This document shows, piece after piece, positions 1 through 5,998 of a stretch of DNA of 8,817 nucleotides (position 1 is the first letter of the stretch; each line of letters starts with the position of its first letter). Under the pieces are notes generated by a model that did not search any database, was not told the DNA's origin, and saw only the letters and a program-made list of their open reading frames with translations. Source of the stretch: Betaproteobacteria bacterium (GTDB lineage Bacteria; Pseudomonadota; Gammaproteobacteria; Burkholderiales; Burkholderiaceae_C). The position numbers and the translations under genes are program-made. The stretch is from positions 1 through 8,817 of the forward strand of contig CANFOR010000117.1 of assembly GCA_947448675.1 (NCBI GenBank). Reading direction: 5' to 3'.

Positions 1-70
1 ATTGTCCGAAACGTGCCAATTGATTCCTTCATCGCCGCCCCCGTGTTCTTGAGTTCTAAGAAGGCGACAT

Positions 71-292
71 CTATTGTGACGCGGGGGGGAACAATAGACA
101 CGTGTAACTAGCCTTAGCGATTGGGACAAAATCTTTCAAGAAACCCAAGGACAAAGCAAGCCCGGCGCTGGAGTATGCAAGAACAGCCTTGTCGAAATTA
201 TCTGAGTTGGAAAGTTGACGCTTAAATAGCTCTCCCTTCAACTCTGCAAAGAGTTTTTTTCGGCCATCACTATCATTCTCAGTGGTGCTCAC
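71..292 (-). CDS. Short hypothetical protein, probably the truncated or frameshifted N-terminal part of a small membrane protein
   Basis: I do not recognise a named family. The 73-residue frame starts at a GTG preceded by a strong Shine-Dalgarno (AGGAG, 8 nt spacer), so the start looks genuine. The first 35 residues are charged and helical (KKLFAELKGELFKRQ). A hydrophobic stretch at about residues 38-52 (AVLAYSSAGLALSLG) looks like a membrane segment, and a second hydrophobic run begins near residue 63 but stops after LLF. The frame ends in PPASQ just after a run of seven C (coding strand, positions 83-89), which suggests a frameshift or a rearrangement junction. In another frame an open stretch starts at a GTG (99-101, reading leftward) and leaves the window, so a new short gene or a shifted continuation is also possible. 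Composition is more AT-rich than the genes to the right, consistent with accessory DNA. It lies downstream of the murJ-sirB1 pair on the same strand, but 185 bp away with its own leader. Confidence 0.5.
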   Translation of the reverse strand: MSTTENDSDGRKKLFAELKGELFKRQLSNSDNFDKAVLAYSSAGLALSLGFLKDFVPIAKASYTCLLFPPASQ

Positions 293-312
293 AAACTGAA
301 CTCCTAACGAAT

Positions 313-337
313 GTATACCGCAAAACCTGCGGTATAC
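313..337. promoter_or_regulatory. Perfect 10-bp inverted repeat in the leader of the 71-292 gene
   Basis: GTATACCGCA and TGCGGTATAC flank a 5-nt spacer. The element lies 8 bp upstream of the ribosome binding site of the minus-strand gene at 71-292. It has no T-run after it in either direction, so an operator for a dimeric repressor or an RNA hairpin controlling translation is more likely than a terminator. The symmetry is seen directly; its role is inferred. Confidence 0.5.
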
Positions 338-408
338 AAATGCTCTTGCGGTTTAAATCATTCATAAAAATCCTTAAAAACCCAATGGCATCAAATATTT
401 ACGCCATT

Positions 409-463
409 AGCTACAAAATTTATAGCTGTCTACGCATATTCCATGCGCCTTAGCGGCATTTTT
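409..463. repeat. Dispersed intergenic repeat, copy 1
   Basis: The core GCTACAAAATTTATAGCTG (410-428) matches 17 of 19 bases with 1379-1397. Homology continues weakly through ACGCA and GCG(C)TTAGCGGC. AGCTA and TAGCT form a short inverted repeat around the A/T centre. From general familiarity, sequences of this type recur between genes in Comamonadaceae genomes. Between 293 and 476 I see only this repeat, the inverted repeat at 313-337, and a possible 28-codon leader frame at 279-365. Confidence 0.55.
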
Positions 464-476
464 ATCCCTCAGTAGC

Positions 477-1328
477 CTAGTGCGGCAAGCTGCGCAGCTC
501 GGCTACGCGCTGGGCGATCAAGTCCAGATCGAGCGCGTCTTCGGCTTGGGCTAGATACAGCTCTAGGTCGGGCACGGCGCGGCTGGGTTCGCCCAGGGCG
601 GCCCAGGCCAGGCCGCGGTCGCGGTACTCGGGCCAGGCTTCGGGCAGCAGAGTAACGAGCCGGTCTAACACGGGCAGCAGGCGCGGCCAGTCTTGTTGGC
701 TGTGGTGGATTTCTTTGAGGTTGCGCAGCATGCGGGCGATGATGTCGCGCGGCGGCGCAGACTGCAAATACAGGCCCATGGGCACGTCAAACTCGCCGAC
801 CAAACCGCTGCGGCGTTTGTAGGGCTCTAGGCGTTCGGCCAGCTCTTCGCGGCTGAGCGACTGGCCGCTAAAGGGGTCGATCACCACCTGGCCTTTGGGC
901 AGCTTGACTTTGAGCATAAAGTGGCCCGGAAAGGCCACGCCCTGCGCTTGCAGGCCCAGGCCCTGGGCCAGCTCTAGCCACAGCACGGCCAGGCTGATGG
1001 GGATGCCTTTGCGGGTGCGCAGCACGGCGTGCAGGTAGCTGTTGTCGGGGTCGTAGTAGTTGTTAAGGTTGCCGCCAAAGCCCAGCTCGCGAAAGAAAAA
1101 GTGGTTGAGCAGGCGCAGGCGTTGCAGGGCCGATGCGTCGGGCGGCAGGCGGCGCTTTAGGCGGGCGAGCAGTTGGTCTGCGTCGCCCAGCACCTGCTGC
1201 ACGTCGAGCTCGGGCGATTCGTCTTGGGCCAGGCTGCAGGCGGCTTCAAACAGCGGAAAGTGCTCGTCGCTTTGCACCAGGCTGGCAAAGTACTGCAGGG
1301 CGGTGGGTTGTTCTACAAAATAGCTCAC
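477..1328 (-). CDS. SirB1-family protein: transglutaminase-like domain plus C-terminal TPR
   Basis: This 283-residue cytosolic protein has the SirB1 layout. A transglutaminase-like core covers about residues 45-185, containing NYYDPDNSYLHAVL, RKGIPISLAVLWLEL, GVAFPGHFML and VIDPFSG. A TPR-like helical tail covers about residues 195-270. H136 (GHF) and D151 (IDPF) match the His and Asp of a transglutaminase-type triad. At the usual Cys position (GIPISL) there is a serine, as is common in this family, so enzymatic activity is doubtful. The family was named after a proposed regulator of sirC in Salmonella, and its biochemical role is not established. The GTG start lies 4 nt after the murJ stop, and the weak ribosome site CGAAAG sits inside the last murJ codons. 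Translation is therefore probably coupled to murJ in one operon. No convincing terminator follows the stop. Family assignment is firm; function is unknown. Confidence 0.9.
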   Translation of the reverse strand: MSYFVEQPTALQYFASLVQSDEHFPLFEAACSLAQDESPELDVQQVLGDADQLLARLKRRLPPDASALQRLRLLNHFFFRELGFGGNLNNYYDPDNSYLHAVLRTRKGIPISLAVLWLELAQGLGLQAQGVAFPGHFMLKVKLPKGQVVIDPFSGQSLSREELAERLEPYKRRSGLVGEFDVPMGLYLQSAPPRDIIARMLRNLKEIHHSQQDWPRLLPVLDRLVTLLPEAWPEYRDRGLAWAALGEPSRAVPDLELYLAQAEDALDLDLIAQRVAELRSLPH

Positions 1329-1332
1329 GGCG

Positions 1333-2904
1333 CTACTTTCGCATAAATTGCCGAAATTTCAAACCGCCCAACCACAGCGCTACAAAATAAATAGCTGCTG
1401 ACGCAAGCAGGACAAGCGTTAGCAGGCCCATTCGCTGAAAAGCGTGGGCCTTTAAAGCGAGCCAGGGGACGGCGCTACTGGCCCATACCAAAAACACCAA
1501 GAGCAGGCTGCTGGCGGCCAGCACCTGCATGCTAAAGCGCGCCCAGCCGGGTTGGGGTTGGTAGCTGCCGCGCCGCACCAGACCCACCAGCAGCCACAGC
1601 GCGTTGAGCAAAGCGCCAATGGCAATGGAGAGGGTGAGCGCGGCGTGCTGCAGGTAAGGCACCAGCAGGTAGTTCAGCACTTGGGTGAAGACCAAGACGG
1701 TAACGGCGATCAGCATGGGGGTGCGCATGTCGTGCCGGGCGTAGTAGCCGGGGGCCAGCACCTTCACGGCCACAATGCCCAGCAGGCCTACGCCGTAGTT
1801 GGTCAGCGCGGCGGTGGTGCGTTGGGCGTCAGTGTCGGTAAAAGCGCCGTAGTGGAACAGCACCGCTACCAAAGGCATGGCAAACACCAGCAGGGCCACG
1901 GCGCAGGGCACGGCCAGCAAGACCACCAGGCGCAGGCCCCAGTCGAGCAGGGCCGAGTAGCGGGCCTGGTCTTGCGCCAGCTGGCCACGCGCAGCGGCCA
2001 GCTGGGGCATGAGCACCACGCCCAGGGCCACGCCCAGCATGGCGGTGGGGAACTCCATCAGGCGGTCGGCATAGGTGATCCAGCTCACGCTGCCGGGGGC
2101 CAGGTGCGAGGCAATTTGGGTGTTGATGAGCAGCGAGATTTGCGCCACGCTCACGCCCAGCAAAGCGGGCAGCATGAGCTTGGCCACCTTGCGTGCCGTG
2201 GGGTTGGCCCAGGCGGTCTTTACGGCACCCAGGCTAAGGCCGATGCGCGGCAGCAGGCCCAGGCGCAGCAGGGCGGGCACTTGCATGGCCAGTTGCAGCA
2301 GGCCGCCGAGCATGACGCCCACGCACTGCGCATAAATCGGCTCGATGCCGTGCTGCTGGAACCAGGGGCCGCCCAGCACCATGGAGGCGATGAGAGCGAG
2401 GTTGAGCAATACCGGCGAGGCCGCAGGCACGGCGAACTGCCGCCAGGTGTTCAAAATACCACCTGCCAGCGCCACCAAAGACATAAAGCCGATGTAGGGG
2501 AACATCCAGCGCGTCATGACCACGGCGGCCTCAAAGCCATGCGCGGTTTGCTTCAGGCCACTGGCCATGGCCCAGACCAAGAGCGGCGCGCCCAGCACAC
2601 CGGCTACGCACAGCAGCACCAAGAGCCAGGCCAACAGGGTGGCCACGCTGTCGATCAAGGCCTTGGCACCAGCCTCGCCCTGTTCGGCCTTGCTAGCGGC
2701 CAGCACCGGCACAAAGGCCTGGCTAAACGCGCCCTCGCCCAGCACGCGGCGAAACAAATTGGGGATGCGAAAGGCCACGTTGAAGGCGTCGGTGAGCGGG
2801 CTCACGCCAAACAGCGCCGCCATCAGCGTCTCGCGCAGCAAGCCGGTGATGCGCGAGGCCAGGGTGAGCAGCGAGACGATCGAGGCAGATTTGAAGAGTG
2901 ACAT
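1333..2904 (-). CDS. murJ: Lipid II flippase MurJ (MviN)
   Basis: MurJ is an inner-membrane MOP-superfamily flippase that moves lipid II across the membrane for peptidoglycan synthesis. I place the start at the ATG of MSLFKSASIVSLLTLASRIT, giving 523 residues, the normal family length. The frame stays open upstream to 3231, but that part is only the antisense of rpsT. Residues known to be important in E. coli MurJ are present at matching positions: R18 and R24 (ASRITGLLRE), D39 (PLTDAFN) and R52/R53 (NLFRRVLGEGAFSQAF). The remainder is a chain of hydrophobic helices, about fourteen as expected. No clear Shine-Dalgarno precedes the ATG. It is divergent from rpsT, and the SirB1-family gene starts 4 nt after its stop. 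Oddly, about residues 492-510, the last helix, are encoded by a copy of the dispersed repeat (1377-1430). Confidence 0.97.
   Translation of the reverse strand: MSLFKSASIVSLLTLASRITGLLRETLMAALFGVSPLTDAFNVAFRIPNLFRRVLGEGAFSQAFVPVLAASKAEQGEAGAKALIDSVATLLAWLLVLLCVAGVLGAPLLVWAMASGLKQTAHGFEAAVVMTRWMFPYIGFMSLVALAGGILNTWRQFAVPAASPVLLNLALIASMVLGGPWFQQHGIEPIYAQCVGVMLGGLLQLAMQVPALLRLGLLPRIGLSLGAVKTAWANPTARKVAKLMLPALLGVSVAQISLLINTQIASHLAPGSVSWITYADRLMEFPTAMLGVALGVVLMPQLAAARGQLAQDQARYSALLDWGLRLVVLLAVPCAVALLVFAMPLVAVLFHYGAFTDTDAQRTTAALTNYGVGLLGIVAVKVLAPGYYARHDMRTPMLIAVTVLVFTQVLNYLLVPYLQHAALTLSIAIGALLNALWLLVGLVRRGSYQPQPGWARFSMQVLAASSLLLVFLVWASSAVPWLALKAHAFQRMGLLTLVLLASAAIYFVALWLGGLKFRQFMRK
1377..1430. repeat. 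Dispersed repeat, copy 2, inside the 3' end of murJ
   Basis: The core GCTACAAAATAAATAGCTG (1379-1397) differs from copy 1 (410-428) only by TT versus AA in the centre. Further matches are ACGCA and GCGTTAGCAGGC downstream. Unlike copy 1 it is not intergenic: on the minus strand it is read in frame as GLLTLVLLASAAIYFVAL, the last hydrophobic helix of MurJ. Confidence 0.55.
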
Positions 2905-2935
2905 ACGGGGGCTGCATACGGGGCTAGAGCAGCCC

Positions 2936-2994
2936 AAGTGTAGCGCGGCTATAATGGAGAGCTTTGCTGGCATCATCCTCAGACACTTAAAGGA
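2936..2994 (+). promoter_or_regulatory. rpsT promoter and ribosome binding site, with a possible back-to-back murJ -10 box
   Basis: A perfect TATAAT at 2950-2955 fits the -10 box of the rpsT promoter, giving a leader of roughly 40 nt. The -35 hexamer is poor. AAAGGA at 2989-2994, with a 6-nt spacer, is the rpsT ribosome site. On the opposite strand TACACT (2936-2941) could be the -10 box of murJ. The -35 region of each promoter would then lie beyond the -10 of the other. The rpsT side is likely; the murJ side is a guess. Confidence 0.55.
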
Positions 2995-3000
2995 ATATTT

Positions 3001-3303
3001 ATGGCATCCGCCAAACCCAAAAAGAAGAACCCCCGCCTGGCCTCTGGCCGTAAACGCGTACGCCAAGACAGCAAAATCAATGCTGCCAACACCTCGCTGC
3101 GCTCGAAATACCGCACTGCGGTGAAGAACGTTGAAAAAGCCGTTGTCTCTGGCGACAAAGCCAAGGCCACCGAGCTGTTTGCCAAAATGCAAGCCGTGGT
3201 GGACACCGTGGCCGACAAAGGCATCTTCCACAAAAACAAAGCGGCGCGCGACAAGAGCCGCCTATCGACCAAGGTGAAAGCCTTGGCAGCTGCAGCCGCC
3301 TAA
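3001..3303 (+). CDS. rpsT: 30S ribosomal protein bS20
   Basis: This gene encodes the small basic ribosomal protein S20, which binds 16S rRNA early in 30S assembly. The 100-residue product starts MASAKPKKKNPRLASGRKR and has the family's lysine/arginine-rich N-terminus. The helical pattern RSKYRTAVKNVEKAV (about 34-48) and the conserved C-terminal block KGIFHKNKAARDKSRLS (about 74-90) follow, then an alanine-rich tail. It is slightly longer than the 87-residue E. coli protein. The start is ATG with a good AAAGGA ribosome site, unlike E. coli rpsT, which uses UUG. It is a single-gene unit divergent from murJ and ends in a strong terminator. S20 represses its own translation in E. coli; I cannot tell from the sequence whether that holds here. 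Confidence 0.98.
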   Translation: MASAKPKKKNPRLASGRKRVRQDSKINAANTSLRSKYRTAVKNVEKAVVSGDKAKATELFAKMQAVVDTVADKGIFHKNKAARDKSRLSTKVKALAAAAA

Positions 3304-3348
3304 ACCGCGCCCGAAGCCAAACACAAGCCTGTACCCAGGCAACCAGCC

Positions 3349-3380
3349 CTGGCTCTTGCGAGCCAGCCGTTTGAAAACGG
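3349..3380 (+). repeat. Two adjacent perfect hairpins in the rpsT 3' region
   Basis: CTGGCTC-TTGC-GAGCCAG (3349-3366) is followed immediately by CCGTTTGAAAACGG (3367-3380), which folds as a 5-bp stem with a TGAA loop. Neither has a T-run. They stand 22 nt before the actual terminator hairpin. They could stabilise the rpsT mRNA 3' end or form part of a released 3'-UTR RNA. Structure is seen; role is inferred. Confidence 0.5.
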
Positions 3381-3402
3381 TGCGCTGCCAGCAAAGTAAA
3401 CG

Positions 3403-3425
3403 AGCCGTCGCAAGACGGCTTTTTT
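3403..3425 (+). terminator. Rho-independent terminator of rpsT
   Basis: A 7-bp perfect stem AGCCGTC/GACGGCT is closed by a GCAA (GNRA-type) tetraloop and followed by a run of T (3420-3425). It lies 100 nt after the rpsT stop and 22 nt before the next start codon, so the following gene needs its own promoter or readthrough. Confidence 0.9.
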
Positions 3426-3446
3426 ACGCCCGCTGCGCTACAGTCC

Positions 3447-4076
3447 ATGGCTATGGCCCAACTCCTTCAAGTGCACCCCGACAACCCGCAGCCGCGTTTG
3501 CTCAAGCAGGCCGTGCAATTGCTCGAGCGTGGTGGGGTCTTGGCGGTGCCCACCGACTCCAGCTACGCCCTGGTATGCCACATTGACGACAAAGCTGCTG
3601 CCGATGCCCTGCGGCGCATCCGTGGCGTAGACGACAAGCACCACCTCACTCTGCTCTGCCGCGACCTGCGCGAGCTGGCCAGCTACGCCCGCGTAGACAA
3701 CGCGCAGTACCGTTTGCTCAAGCTGGGCACACCAGGGCCCTACACATTTATTTTGGAGGCCACCAAAGAAGTGCCGCGCCGCTTGAGCCACCCGCAGCGC
3801 AAAACCATTGGCCTGCGCGTGCCGCAGCACAAGGCTTTGCAAGACTTGTTGGAGCAGCATGGCGCGCCACTTTTGGCCACTACATTGATCTTGCCTGGTG
3901 ACACCGAAGCGCTCAACGACGCCGAAGATATTCGCTCAAGGCTGGAGCACCAAGTGGCGGGAGTGATCGACGCAGGCGCATGCGCGCAAGAGCCCACCAC
4001 GGTGCTTGACCTCAGTCATGGTGAGCCAATTTTGCTGCGCCAGGGGCGCGGTCAACTGAATGCTTTGGGCTTATAG
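3447..4076 (+). CDS. yciO: YciO-type Sua5/YciO/YrdC domain protein
   Basis: This single-domain protein of the Sua5/YciO/YrdC superfamily has 209 residues, close to E. coli YciO (206). TsaC/Sua5 members make threonylcarbamoyl-AMP for the t6A modification of tRNA. YciO paralogues share the fold, but their role in t6A is doubtful. YciO-like blocks are visible: PTDSSYALVC (35-44), RIRGVDDKHHLTLLCRDL (57-74), TPGPYTFILEATKEVPRRL (95-113), KTIGLRVP (119-126), and near the C-terminus TTVLDL then ILLRQGRG. PTDSSYAL, in place of the PTDTVYGL of true TsaC, supports the YciO assignment. The start is ATG 3447 or ATG 3453; neither has a Shine-Dalgarno. A weak TACAGT (3439-3444) could drive an almost leaderless mRNA. 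It heads a run of four plus-strand genes with gaps of 26, 2 and 22 nt. Confidence 0.92.
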   Translation: MAMAQLLQVHPDNPQPRLLKQAVQLLERGGVLAVPTDSSYALVCHIDDKAAADALRRIRGVDDKHHLTLLCRDLRELASYARVDNAQYRLLKLGTPGPYTFILEATKEVPRRLSHPQRKTIGLRVPQHKALQDLLEQHGAPLLATTLILPGDTEALNDAEDIRSRLEHQVAGVIDAGACAQEPTTVLDLSHGEPILLRQGRGQLNALGL

Positions 4077-4102
4077 CGAAACATTCAGCGACAATCTAGC
4101 CC

Positions 4103-4771
4103 GTGGACATTTCTAACCTGATTCAAACCGTACTGGTTTACGCCCTGCCCGTGCTCTTTGCGATCACGGTACATGAGGCTGCGCACGGCTATGCGGCACG
4201 CCGTTTGGGCGACAACACCGCCTGGGCGCTGGGCCGCGTAACACTCAACCCGATGAAGCACATCGACCCGGTGGGCACTGTTCTGATGCCCTTGCTTTTG
4301 TACTTCGCTACCTCGGGCGCATTTTTGTTTGGTTATGCCAAACCGGTGCCGGTGCGCTTTGACCAACTCCAGAACCCTAAACGTGACATGGTGTGGGTCG
4401 CGCTCGCGGGGCCTGGCGCCAATTTGGCCCAAGCCTTGGTGTGGGCAGTGCTGGGTTATGTGTTGGTAGGTTTTGGTTTGCGCGAACGCTTTTTTTTAGA
4501 CATGTGCCAAGCGGGCATTTTGGTGAATGTGGTGATGTTTGCCTTTAACCTCTTCCCCTTGCCGCCGCTCGATGGCGGGCGCATTTTGGTGGGGCTACTG
4601 CCTTACAAGCAAGCGGTGCAGGTGTCGCGCATTGAGCCTTGGGGATTTTTTGTGGTGATGGCTTTGGTCTTAGCTGGTGTGCTCAGCCGCTTTTGGATGC
4701 AACCCGTGATGGCCCTGACCTACTTGGCGCTCGATGCCGTGCTCACGCCACTGGCGTTTTTAGTGAAGTGA
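4103..4771 (+). CDS. Site-2 protease family (peptidase M50) membrane metalloprotease
   Basis: This is a 222-residue integral membrane protein of the short, PDZ-less M50 group, sharing the catalytic core of intramembrane site-2 proteases. The zinc motif HEAAH is at residues 24-28 in the first membrane helix. The third ligand motif FNLFPLPPLDGGR (about 148-160) supplies D157. AGPGANLAQAL (102-112) is also typical. About five or six hydrophobic segments are visible. The substrate is unknown. The start is GTG 4103 with no Shine-Dalgarno upstream. A GACAAT box at 4090-4095 would put transcription near the start codon, but readthrough from the yciO-like gene 26 nt upstream is equally possible. The stop is 2 nt before trpS, so the two are almost certainly co-transcribed and perhaps translationally coupled. 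Confidence 0.95.
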   Translation: MDISNLIQTVLVYALPVLFAITVHEAAHGYAARRLGDNTAWALGRVTLNPMKHIDPVGTVLMPLLLYFATSGAFLFGYAKPVPVRFDQLQNPKRDMVWVALAGPGANLAQALVWAVLGYVLVGFGLRERFFLDMCQAGILVNVVMFAFNLFPLPPLDGGRILVGLLPYKQAVQVSRIEPWGFFVVMALVLAGVLSRFWMQPVMALTYLALDAVLTPLAFLVK

Positions 4772-4773
4772 AT

Positions 4774-5976
4774 ATGCAAGTGAAAGAACGCGTTCTCTCT
4801 GGCATGCGCCCTACCGGCGCACTGCATTTGGGCCACTACCATGGTGCGCTCAAGAACTGGGTGCGCCTGCAAAGCCAAATGGAGTGCTACTACTTTGTGG
4901 CCGACTGGCATGCGCTGACCACGCATTACGAGAGCAGCGAAATCATCGAGCAAAACGTCTACGAAATGGTGATCGACTGGCTGGCCGCAGGGCTAGAGCC
5001 CGAGCAGTGCACCATCTTTTTACAAAGCCGTTTGCCCGAACACGCCGAGCTGTTCACCTTGCTGGCCATGGGCACACCGATGAGCTGGTTAGAGCGCGTG
5101 CCCACCTACAAAGACCAGCAACTGCAGCTCAAAGACAAAGACCTGTCTACCTACGGATTCTTGGGCTACCCGCTGCTGCAGGCGGCCGATATTTTGATCT
5201 ACAAAGCCCAGTACGTGCCCGTAGGTGAAGACCAAGCCTCGCACGTCGAGCTGACCCGCGAAGCGGCTCGTCGCTTTAACGACCTGTATGGTCGCCGCCC
5301 TGGCGACGAGGCCGCTACCCTGGCCGCTTTGGCAAAGCTAGCCAAAGAAGACGCACGCTACTACCATTCGCTGCGCAAAAAGTTCCAAGAGCAAGGCGAT
5401 GCCGTTGCCTTGCAAAAACTGCCTGGCTTCTTGGCCAAGTTTGAGCAGCTCAGCAGCGCAGAAAAAGAGCTGCTTACCAGCCACTTCAACGGCAAGGGCC
5501 GCGCGGTGTTGGTGGAGCCGCAAGTTTTGCTCACCCAAGCGAGCAAACTGCCCGGCCTCGACGGCCGCAAAATGAGCAAGAGCTATGGCAATGCCATAGC
5601 CATGCGCGAAGACAAAAAATCCATCGAAACCAAGGTGCGCACCATGCCCACCGATCCAGCGCGCGTAAAGCGCAGCGACCCGGGCGAGCCCGAGCGCTGC
5701 CCGGTGTGGCAGTTTCACCAAGTGTATTCAGACGAACCCACGCGCCAGTGGGCCGCCAGCGGCTGCCGCAGCGCGGGCATTGGCTGCCTGGAATGCAAAC
5801 AACCTGTCATCGACAGCATCTTGCGCGAACAGCAACCCATGCTGGAACGCGCCGAACCCTATGTACAAGCGCCGCAGCGTGTGCGCGAGATTGTGGCCGC
5901 AGGCACCGACCGCGCCCGCATCACTGCACAGGCCACCATGCGCGAAGTGCGTGACGCCATGGGCTTGAATTATTAA
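4774..5976 (+). CDS. trpS: Tryptophanyl-tRNA synthetase, long form with four-cysteine (putative Fe-S) motif
   Basis: This class I synthetase charges tRNA-Trp with tryptophan using ATP, in the cytosol. The start MQVKERVLSGMRPTGALHLG places the HIGH-type signature HLGH at 18-21. KMSKS is at 266-270 inside GLDGRKMSKSYGN. Further family blocks are GYPLLQAADIL (131-141) and VGEDQASHVELTRE (150-163). At 400 residues it is longer than E. coli TrpS (334). The extra roughly 70 residues lie between LYGRRPG (171-177) and VEPQVLL (247-253), as I recall for other beta-proteobacterial enzymes. Cysteines 309, 331, 338 and 341 form C-x21-C-x6-C-x2-C, very close to the [4Fe-4S] ligand pattern described for Thermotoga maritima TrpRS. 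The frame is open 45 codons further upstream, but that overlaps the protease gene. It follows the protease by 2 nt, and a response regulator starts 22 nt downstream. Confidence 0.97.
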   Translation: MQVKERVLSGMRPTGALHLGHYHGALKNWVRLQSQMECYYFVADWHALTTHYESSEIIEQNVYEMVIDWLAAGLEPEQCTIFLQSRLPEHAELFTLLAMGTPMSWLERVPTYKDQQLQLKDKDLSTYGFLGYPLLQAADILIYKAQYVPVGEDQASHVELTREAARRFNDLYGRRPGDEAATLAALAKLAKEDARYYHSLRKKFQEQGDAVALQKLPGFLAKFEQLSSAEKELLTSHFNGKGRAVLVEPQVLLTQASKLPGLDGRKMSKSYGNAIAMREDKKSIETKVRTMPTDPARVKRSDPGEPERCPVWQFHQVYSDEPTRQWAASGCRSAGIGCLECKQPVIDSILREQQPMLERAEPYVQAPQRVREIVAAGTDRARITAQATMREVRDAMGLNY

Positions 5977-5998
5977 ACGACAACTTACGGAGTAAAGC

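Noticed and set aside
441..465. Weak hairpin plus T-run as a plus-strand terminator
   Set aside because: Only 4 bp pair cleanly and no plus-strand gene precedes it; it is better explained as part of the dispersed repeat.
1552..2901. Long plus-strand open frame (449 codons) opposite murJ
   Set aside because: It is the antisense of a clear murJ; its composition (many H, Q, G and A) is that of a GC-rich shadow frame, with no domain recognised.
2905..3231. Upstream extension of the murJ frame by about 109 residues
   Set aside because: It is the antisense of rpsT and its promoter. The conserved MurJ N-terminus begins at 2904 with R18, R24 and D39 in register.
4639..4773. 45-codon upstream extension of trpS
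   Set aside because: It lies inside the M50 protease gene in another frame, and the TrpRS N-terminus is normal from 4774.
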